DNA from: Cryobacterium sp. PH31-AA6
GTDB lineage: Bacteria > Actinomycetota > Actinomycetes > Actinomycetales > Microbacteriaceae
Direction of reading: 5' to 3'
Assembly: GCF_030063195.1 (NCBI RefSeq)
Contig: NZ_JASISS010000024.1
Span: 1 to 49,218 of the forward strand
DNA length: 49,218 bases
Shown here: in pieces, positions 42,175 to 49,218 of the stretch
Layout of the letters: each line of letters opens with the position of its first letter
How positions within the stretch are numbered: position 1 is the stretch's first letter
Translations under genes and position numbers: made by a program
The notes under the pieces: generated by a model
What the model was told of the DNA's origin: nothing
Databases searched by the model: none
Seen by the model: only the letters and a program-made list of their open reading frames with translations

Positions 42175-43365
42175 ATGACGGGACTCGCTGTACGCATGTC
42201 AACCACCGAAATACTCGAACTCTCCATCCTGATGCCCTGTCTGAATGAGGCCGAAACACTGGCCGTGTGCATCGACAAGGCGCAGGACTACCTGCTGCGA
42301 AGCGGCATCGCCGGTGAGGTCGTGATCGCGGACAACGGCAGTACCGACGGGTCGCAGGCGATCGCCGAGGCGCACGGAGCGCGCGTCGTCGCGGTCGCGG
42401 AGAAGGGTTACGGCAGCGCGCTGATCGGCGGAATCGAAGGGGCCAGGGGCACCTTCGTGATCATGGGCGATGCCGACGACAGCTACGATTTCAGCGCTCT
42501 CGACGGGTTCGTCGAACGTCTCCGCGCCGGTGACGAACTGGTGATGGGCAACCGCTTCCGCGGCGGGATTGAAGACGGCGCCATGCCGCCGCTGCACAAG
42601 TACCTCGGCAACCCCGTGCTCTCCTGGATCGGGCGCACGCTCTTCCGGTCACCGATCAAGGACTTCCACTGTGGGCTGCGCGGATTCAACCGGCAGTCGA
42701 TGCTCGACCTTCACCTTCAGACCACCGGGATGGAGTTCGCCAGCGAGATGGTCGTGAAGTCCACTCTGGGTGGGGTCCGGGTCAGCGAAGTGCCCACCAC
42801 GCTGTCCAAGGACGGCCGCAGTCGCCCGCCGCACCTGCGCAGCTGGCGTGACGGATGGCGCCACCTGCGCTTTCTGCTTATCTTCAGTCCCCGCTGGCTG
42901 TTCCTGATCCCGGGCAGCATTGCCTTCCTGATCGGCTTCGTCGGCACGGTGCTGCTGGCCTTTGGTCCCGTCGTCGTCGGCCAGGTTGGTTTCACCTATT
43001 CCAGCCAGGTTTATCTGGCGGCGCTCGCCGTGGTGGGCTATCAGGCCTTCCTGTTCGCGCTGCTCACCAAGATTTATGCCCAACACGAGGGCTTCCGAAT
43101 TCCACGCAGTCGCAACTTCGAGCGGCTGGAGAGGCGGATGAGCCTCGAGAGCGGGGCCATCCTCGGCCTGATTCTCTTCCTGATCGGGCTGGGAATCGCG
43201 TTGGCTCAGCTGATCGGCTGGGCGGCAGGCGGTTATGGCGCCCTGATCGCCGGCGAAACCATCCGGGTCGCGATTCCGTCGGCGTTGCTGATGATGCTGG
43301 GAGCGCAGACCGTGATGGCCGGGATGTTCCTCGGGGTGCTGTCGGTCGGCCTGAAACGGCGCTAA
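42175..43365 (+). CDS. Membrane-anchored GT2 glycosyltransferase (polyprenyl-phosphate glucose synthase-like)
   Basis: A 396-residue protein. The GT-A domain has SILMPCLNEAETLAVCI, VVIADNGSTDGSQAIA, GYGSALIGGIEGARG, FVIMGDADDSYDFS (DxD) and DFHCGLRGFNRQ. After SRPPHLRSWRDGWRHLRFLL come about four membrane helices. This layout is known for enzymes that load hexose onto polyprenyl phosphate. ATG 42175 has TACGAT (42151-42156) upstream as a possible -10 box; ATG 42196 is an alternative start. The next GT2 gene starts 2 bp after its stop. Confidence 0.88.
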   Translation: MTGLAVRMSTTEILELSILMPCLNEAETLAVCIDKAQDYLLRSGIAGEVVIADNGSTDGSQAIAEAHGARVVAVAEKGYGSALIGGIEGARGTFVIMGDADDSYDFSALDGFVERLRAGDELVMGNRFRGGIEDGAMPPLHKYLGNPVLSWIGRTLFRSPIKDFHCGLRGFNRQSMLDLHLQTTGMEFASEMVVKSTLGGVRVSEVPTTLSKDGRSRPPHLRSWRDGWRHLRFLLIFSPRWLFLIPGSIAFLIGFVGTVLLAFGPVVVGQVGFTYSSQVYLAALAVVGYQAFLFALLTKIYAQHEGFRIPRSRNFERLERRMSLESGAILGLILFLIGLGIALAQLIGWAAGGYGALIAGETIRVAIPSALLMMLGAQTVMAGMFLGVLSVGLKRR

Positions 43366-43367
43366 CG

Positions 43368-44360
43368 ATGAGCCCCAGCATCTCCGTGGCCCTGTGCACC
43401 TACAACGGGTCGGCCTTCCTTGAGGAGCAGCTGCTGAGCATCCTCGACCAGACGCTGCGGCCGACGGAGATCGTGGTCTCGGACGACGGTTCGACCGATG
43501 GTTCGGCGGACCTCGCACTGGGCATTTTCGGGGCCTGGCAGACCCGGAATCCGGGCGCCGAGGTGTCGCTACGGGTTCTGCGCAACGCGACGCCATTGGG
43601 AGTGACCGCCAACTTCGAACAGGCACTCTCGGCCTGCACCGGAGAGCTCATCGCCCTCAGCGACCAGGACGACGTCTGGCACGCCGACCGCCTCGACCGC
43701 ATTGTCTCCGTCTTCGGGCGCCGGCCGAGCCTGTACCTGCTGCACACGGATGCCCGACTCGTCGACGCGCAGGGCTACCCGCTCGGAACCACCCTTCTGG
43801 ACACGCTGGGAGTATCGGCGGAAGACCGAAACGCGGTGCACGGCGGCCGGGCGATCGATGCGCTCCTGCGTCGCAACATCGTCACCGGTGCGACCGCTGT
43901 CGTGCGTCGCGGCCTCGTGGAGCGCGCTCGCCCCTTCCCCGCGTCGTGGGTGCACGACGAGTGGCTGGCCATGGTCGCCGCCGCGAGCGGAGCGATGGAC
44001 CTGCTCGACGAACCGCTCGTGGACTATCGCCAGCACGAGGGCAACCAGATCGGCGCATCGAGCCTCGACCTGGGTGGACGCCTTGGCCGACTGACCGCTT
44101 CCCGCGGAGCGCGCAACGCGAGACTGCTGGCCAGGGCCGTCGCCCTGGAGGAACGTGCCCGAACGTTCGAGCCGGCGCCGTCGACCGAGACCCTGGGGAA
44201 GATCGACGCCAAGCTGGCCCATGAGCGGATGCGCAGCGGGTTGCCGGCGGCGCGAGTCCGGCGGGTGCGGCCGGTGCTGCGGGCGCTGCGCGCCGGGGAC
44301 TACACCAGGTTCGGGCTGGGCCTGCAGGACGTGCTCCGGGACCTCGTCCAGCCCGTCTGA
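43368..44360 (+). CDS. GT2 glycosyltransferase (rhamnosyltransferase-like)
   Basis: A 330-residue GT-A enzyme with VALCTYNGSAFLEEQLLSIL, VVSDDGSTDGSADLA, ALSDQDDVWHADRLD (DxD region), LLRRNIVTGATAVVRR and ASWVHDEWLAMVAAASG. This W-x-H-D-E/D-W pattern is common in streptococcal and O-antigen rhamnosyltransferases. It starts 2 bp after the preceding GT2 stop. The gene is convergent with the O-antigen-ligase-like gene, with a repeat cluster between them. Confidence 0.87.
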   Translation: MSPSISVALCTYNGSAFLEEQLLSILDQTLRPTEIVVSDDGSTDGSADLALGIFGAWQTRNPGAEVSLRVLRNATPLGVTANFEQALSACTGELIALSDQDDVWHADRLDRIVSVFGRRPSLYLLHTDARLVDAQGYPLGTTLLDTLGVSAEDRNAVHGGRAIDALLRRNIVTGATAVVRRGLVERARPFPASWVHDEWLAMVAAASGAMDLLDEPLVDYRQHEGNQIGASSLDLGGRLGRLTASRGARNARLLARAVALEERARTFEPAPSTETLGKIDAKLAHERMRSGLPAARVRRVRPVLRALRAGDYTRFGLGLQDVLRDLVQPV

Positions 44361-44375
44361 CGGTGTCGCCGGCTG

Positions 44376-44488
44376 CGGTGATCGGGCCGTGCGGTGATCC
44401 GGCCGTGCGGTGATCGAGCCACGCGGTGATCGGGCCACGCGGTGATCGAGCTTGTCGAGATCACGGGTCTCGACAGGCTCGACCACCG
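44376..44488. repeat. Intergenic repeat cluster: four 16-bp units plus a foldback pair
   Basis: CGGTGATCGGGCCGTG-type units start at 44376, 44392, 44408 and 44424. A longer CGGTGATCGAGCTTGTCGAG copy (from 44440) then faces an inverted TCTCGACAGGCTCGACCAC copy (to 44488). The facing pair can form a stem of about 20 bp with a few G-T or mismatched pairs. It sits between two convergent genes, like the cluster at 8033-8213, and is a likely two-way terminator. The four 16-bp units look like shortened copies of the same element. Confidence 0.92.
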
Positions 44489-44494
44489 TTCCGC

Positions 44495-45796
44495 TCAGCC
44501 GATCCGGTTGCGTGGGCTCGGCCGGAGCAGGCTGCGCCAGCTCTTGCCCTGTGCCGCTTTGAGCGCGCAGATGAGCAGCAGCAACCAGCCGAAGTCGACC
44601 AGGGCCGTGCTCTCCGCGGCGGATGTGACGATCAGGATCACCAGCACCAGCGGTGACCAGACGTAGACGAGGGTGCGCTTGTTTGCGGCCAGCACCCACG
44701 AACGCCAGAACGCCAGACCGATCAGGGCGAGGAAAGCCACGAAACCGACCAGGCCGACCTGGAAGTACACGTCGAGGAACGCGTTGAGGCCGGAGGTCTG
44801 GTCGCGCCGGCTGACGAAGTCGAACCAGCCGTATGGCGTGACGGCGTTGGGCCAGAGGCCCGTCCAGCCCCAGCCCTCGAGCGGATGCAGGCTGACGAGG
44901 CGCCACATCTCGCTCCAGAGCGAATACCGCACCTCGAACTCGCTGCCCGCGTTGAGCGTGTTGAGGATCTGGGCTCGGCCGATGAACGCGGCGATGCCGC
45001 CGACGACGGTCGTGCCGAGCAGGCCGATTTGCAGCATCCAACGCCCCTCGACCGGTGTGCGCCGGAGCCAGTAGAGGGCGAACGCGGCCAGCCCGACGAA
45101 GAGGGCGACGACCAGGATGACGGGGGAGCGGGTGAGCAGCAGCCCGAAGCCGGCGAGTGCTATCGAGCCGATCCCGACACCGCGGCGCACCGACCGCGCG
45201 CGCAGCTCGACGATGAAGGTGACCCCGGCGAGCAGGGAAACCAGACCGAACACGTTCCGTGATCCGAAGATGCCCTGCACCGGTCCGAGCTGAGCGATGT
45301 TGCCCTGGATGCCCAGGAACACGATCGGCAGGTCGATCAACAGACCGGACAGCACCTCGAGGGCGAGGGACAGCCCGAGCAGCAGCCGCAGGACGTCGCC
45401 GGTGGCGCGCACGATTTGAATGGTGTCCCGCGCGAGGGCGACGTAGATGGCCAGGAACGTGAAGGTGAGCTGGTAGAGCACCCCGCGGATGGTGTCGGGG
45501 GCGTAGCCGGACCAGAGCAGCGAGAGGGCGCACCAGCCCACGAACACCATGATGGAAATGGGCAGGAGGCCGTGCCAGTCCGTACGTTCCCGCCGCGCGA
45601 TCAGCGAGGCCACAGCCAGCGCCACGACCGTGATCAGCACACCGACCAGTCCGGGCCAGCCGATGACGCCGCGAATCAGGTGTGTGGAGAAGGCGACCCC
45701 GATGATCACCAGGGTGAGGGACGCCGCGAAGCGGGGTGCCCCCAGGAAGCGCATGACTCGCGGCGACGGGGGCCGTCGGTTGGTGTTCGGGATCAT
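44495..45796 (-). CDS. O-antigen ligase/polymerase-like membrane protein, copy 1
   Basis: A 433-residue protein with about eleven to twelve helices. A large outer loop before the last helices has RYSLWSEMWRLVSLHPLEGWGW and then NAFLDVYFQVGLVGFV. The G-W-G-W and N-x-x-L-D-x-x-x-Q-x-G pattern is the Wzy_C/WaaL signature. Such proteins join or polymerise lipid-linked glycan units on the outer face. A similar gene lies just upstream (45816-47120), with a 19-bp gap, so they are tandem paralogues in one transcript. Confidence 0.87.
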   Translation of the reverse strand: MIPNTNRRPPSPRVMRFLGAPRFAASLTLVIIGVAFSTHLIRGVIGWPGLVGVLITVVALAVASLIARRERTDWHGLLPISIMVFVGWCALSLLWSGYAPDTIRGVLYQLTFTFLAIYVALARDTIQIVRATGDVLRLLLGLSLALEVLSGLLIDLPIVFLGIQGNIAQLGPVQGIFGSRNVFGLVSLLAGVTFIVELRARSVRRGVGIGSIALAGFGLLLTRSPVILVVALFVGLAAFALYWLRRTPVEGRWMLQIGLLGTTVVGGIAAFIGRAQILNTLNAGSEFEVRYSLWSEMWRLVSLHPLEGWGWTGLWPNAVTPYGWFDFVSRRDQTSGLNAFLDVYFQVGLVGFVAFLALIGLAFWRSWVLAANKRTLVYVWSPLVLVILIVTSAAESTALVDFGWLLLLICALKAAQGKSWRSLLRPSPRNRIG

Positions 45797-45815
45797 GGGC
45801 CTTCCACGCTACCGT

Positions 45816-47120
45816 CTACGGCATCGGCAGGGCGGATGCCTGCTGGCGCTTGGTGACGATGGCGAGCAGCACCAGGAGCACCCAGCCCGACTCGATCAGA
45901 ATCCGGCTCTCCGCCAGGCTCTGTGCGAGGAGGGCCGCCAACAGCAGGAGCGGCAGCAGGGCGGATGCCGCGTACGGTTCCGTGTCGGCGAGGCCGCGGC
46001 GCGGCCGGTCGACGGCGAGGAACCAGGACCGCCACAGGGTCGACAGCGCGAGCGCCACGAACACGATCAGGCCGACGATCCCGAGCTGCAACCACACGTC
46101 GAGCCAGGCGTTGTGCGCCTGAAGGTAGACGACTCCCTTACGCAAGGCCAGGCCCTGGAACGGCTCGGCCCAGGGCGCCCAGTAGCTGACCCAGCCCCAG
46201 CCGAACGCGGGGCGCTGGCTCGCGAGCTCGATCACGCTGCGCCAGATGTCGATCCGCCCGGTGACGTCGGGGCTCTTGCCGAACACGGCCAGCAGCTGTG
46301 GGGTGAAGGCGGCCGCTGCGGCGCCGATGGCCACGACGGATGCGGCCGCGGCCAGGTAGACCGGGCGACGCCGCTGCGGCCCGCGGTGTCGGGTCCAGAG
46401 CGCGAAAACGAGCACGAGGGCGACGAACCCGGCCGCCAACGACACGGTCGTCGACCGGGTGAGCGCGAGCATGAGCACGGCGAGAGCCAGCCAGGCCACG
46501 CCCCAGCCGCGGCGCACCGTGCCGGCCGCGAGTTGTACGGCGAAGACGATCACGGCGAGCAGGGCGACAAATCCGAGCAGGTTCCGGTTGGCGACGATCC
46601 CCTCGATCGGACCGCCCTGCAACAGCAGGGCACGGGACCAGTAGAACGCCTGTGGCACCTTCTCGGTGCCGTAATCGACCCAGAAGGGGAGCAGCGGTTG
46701 CCTGACGAAGACCGCGACGACCGCTTCGAAGACCAGCGACAGGGCGAGAACCCAGCGCAGGGCGCCGCCGAGGGTGCGGAGCAGTTCCGTCCAGGTGAGG
46801 CAGAGCGCGAGGAATACGGCGGTGATCGTCGTGGCCCACTGCAGGGTCACTCCGATCAGGGAGGCGCCGAGGTAGTTCGACCAGACCAGGGAGGCGGTCG
46901 CCACGAGGAGGAAGGCTCCGACGGATTTCGGGAAACGCGTCCAGACCCAATCGGGTTTCAGTCGGACCAGCCCAACGATGGCGCCGGCGAGCACGACGAC
47001 CCCGATCACGCCGAAGCCCCACCAGCCGAACAGGCTGCGCCAGAACTGGCCGGCCAGGAGCGTGAAAAAGACGAAGGTCGCAAAGGTGCGAACGACGAAG
47101 CGGCTCTGGACGGCGGGCAT
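45816..47120 (-). CDS. O-antigen ligase/polymerase-like membrane protein, copy 2
   Basis: A 434-residue paralogue of the preceding gene: IDIWRSVIELASQRPAFGWG in the outer loop, then AHNAWLDVWLQLGIVGLIVF and a block of C-terminal helices. The conserved Arg in NRNLLGFVALLAV matches the SRNVFGLVSLLAG region in copy 1. ATG 47120 has AGGGAC just upstream; upstream in-frame codons look spurious. It diverges from the CoA-disulfide reductase gene, and its promoter shares the gap with that gene's operator. Confidence 0.87.
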   Translation of the reverse strand: MPAVQSRFVVRTFATFVFFTLLAGQFWRSLFGWWGFGVIGVVVLAGAIVGLVRLKPDWVWTRFPKSVGAFLLVATASLVWSNYLGASLIGVTLQWATTITAVFLALCLTWTELLRTLGGALRWVLALSLVFEAVVAVFVRQPLLPFWVDYGTEKVPQAFYWSRALLLQGGPIEGIVANRNLLGFVALLAVIVFAVQLAAGTVRRGWGVAWLALAVLMLALTRSTTVSLAAGFVALVLVFALWTRHRGPQRRRPVYLAAAASVVAIGAAAAAFTPQLLAVFGKSPDVTGRIDIWRSVIELASQRPAFGWGWVSYWAPWAEPFQGLALRKGVVYLQAHNAWLDVWLQLGIVGLIVFVALALSTLWRSWFLAVDRPRRGLADTEPYAASALLPLLLLAALLAQSLAESRILIESGWVLLVLLAIVTKRQQASALPMP

Positions 47121-47165
47121 GTCCCTAAGGTTAGTGGGGAGCCGGGCGCACTCCCAGCCCTTTCC

Positions 47166-47181
47166 ATACCCCAGGGGGTAT
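47166..47181. promoter_or_regulatory. CsoR/CstR-type operator
   Basis: ATACCCCAGGGGGTAT is an inverted repeat with 7-bp perfect arms around AG. Tracts of this kind (TACCCC/GGGGTA) are known operators of CsoR-family repressors, and a CsoR-family gene lies 1.7 kb downstream. The overlapping TATGAT (47179-47184) is a good -10 hexamer, so binding would block transcription of the reductase gene. Confidence 0.78.
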
Positions 47182-47200
47182 GATCGACTCGGAGGTCCTA

Positions 47201-49211
<2,011 letters not shown>

Positions 49212-49218
49212 CCCGCCC

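Noticed and set aside
45549..47183. 544-codon open frame antisense to the two ligase-like genes
   Set aside because: Composition (Glu/Gly/Arg/Gln-rich) is typical of a shadow; the minus-strand genes have clear membrane helices and family motifs.

Overview
This is a high-GC actinobacterial chromosome segment. The gene set and order point to Microbacteriaceae, possibly Cryobacterium or a close relative. Supporting signs are a DUF222 (13E12-type) gene, the accD-accE pair, the birA / PH-domain / GtrA / purK-purE / LCP neighbourhood, many GTG starts, and dispersed TCTCGAC..GCTCGACCAC repeats. The genus is inferred from gene order and protein style only; no database search was possible.

Left part (1-8.2 kb): the start of a DUF222-type gene runs off the left edge and is preceded by an array of about ten 33/30-bp repeats. 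Housekeeping genes follow: acyl-CoA carboxylase beta and epsilon subunits, biotin protein ligase, a PH-domain membrane protein, GtrA, PurK, PurE and a LytR-CpsA-Psr (LCP) protein. A second repeat cluster (8.03-8.21 kb) separates the LCP gene from the convergent polysaccharide genes.

Polysaccharide region (8.2-47.1 kb): almost every gene serves a surface or cell-wall glycan. All four dTDP-L-rhamnose genes are present: rfbD and rfbB on the minus strand, rfbC and rfbA on the plus strand. A PIN toxin / Phd-type antitoxin pair is lodged between rfbD and rfbB. Next come rhamnosyltransferase-like enzymes (including a WsaF-like one), a pyruvyltransferase, a Wzm/Wzt exporter, a secreted lipoprotein plus hydrolase-like pair, an O-acyltransferase, DUF2142 membrane proteins, a probable dTDP-rhamnose 4-epimerase, two flippase-like proteins, a DUF2304/GT2 pair, several GT2 and GT4 enzymes and two O-antigen ligase/polymerase-like proteins. 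A gmd / reductase-epimerase / ColD-like trio (31.8-35.0 kb) is the most distinctive part. The ColD-like protein has His where PLP aminotransferases have the Schiff-base Lys, which suggests a GDP-3,6-dideoxyhexose of the colitose type. Parts of both export routes (ABC-transporter and Wzx/Wzy-like) occur side by side, and several gene types are present twice.

Right end (47.15-49.2 kb): a compact sulfur-stress unit. A CoA-disulfide-reductase/rhodanese fusion has a 16-bp CsoR/CstR-type operator on its promoter, and downstream lies a CsoR-family repressor that keeps two Cys but has Ala at the copper-ligand His position, as expected of a persulfide sensor (CstR-like).

No rRNA, tRNA, CRISPR array or complete insertion sequence was recognised.
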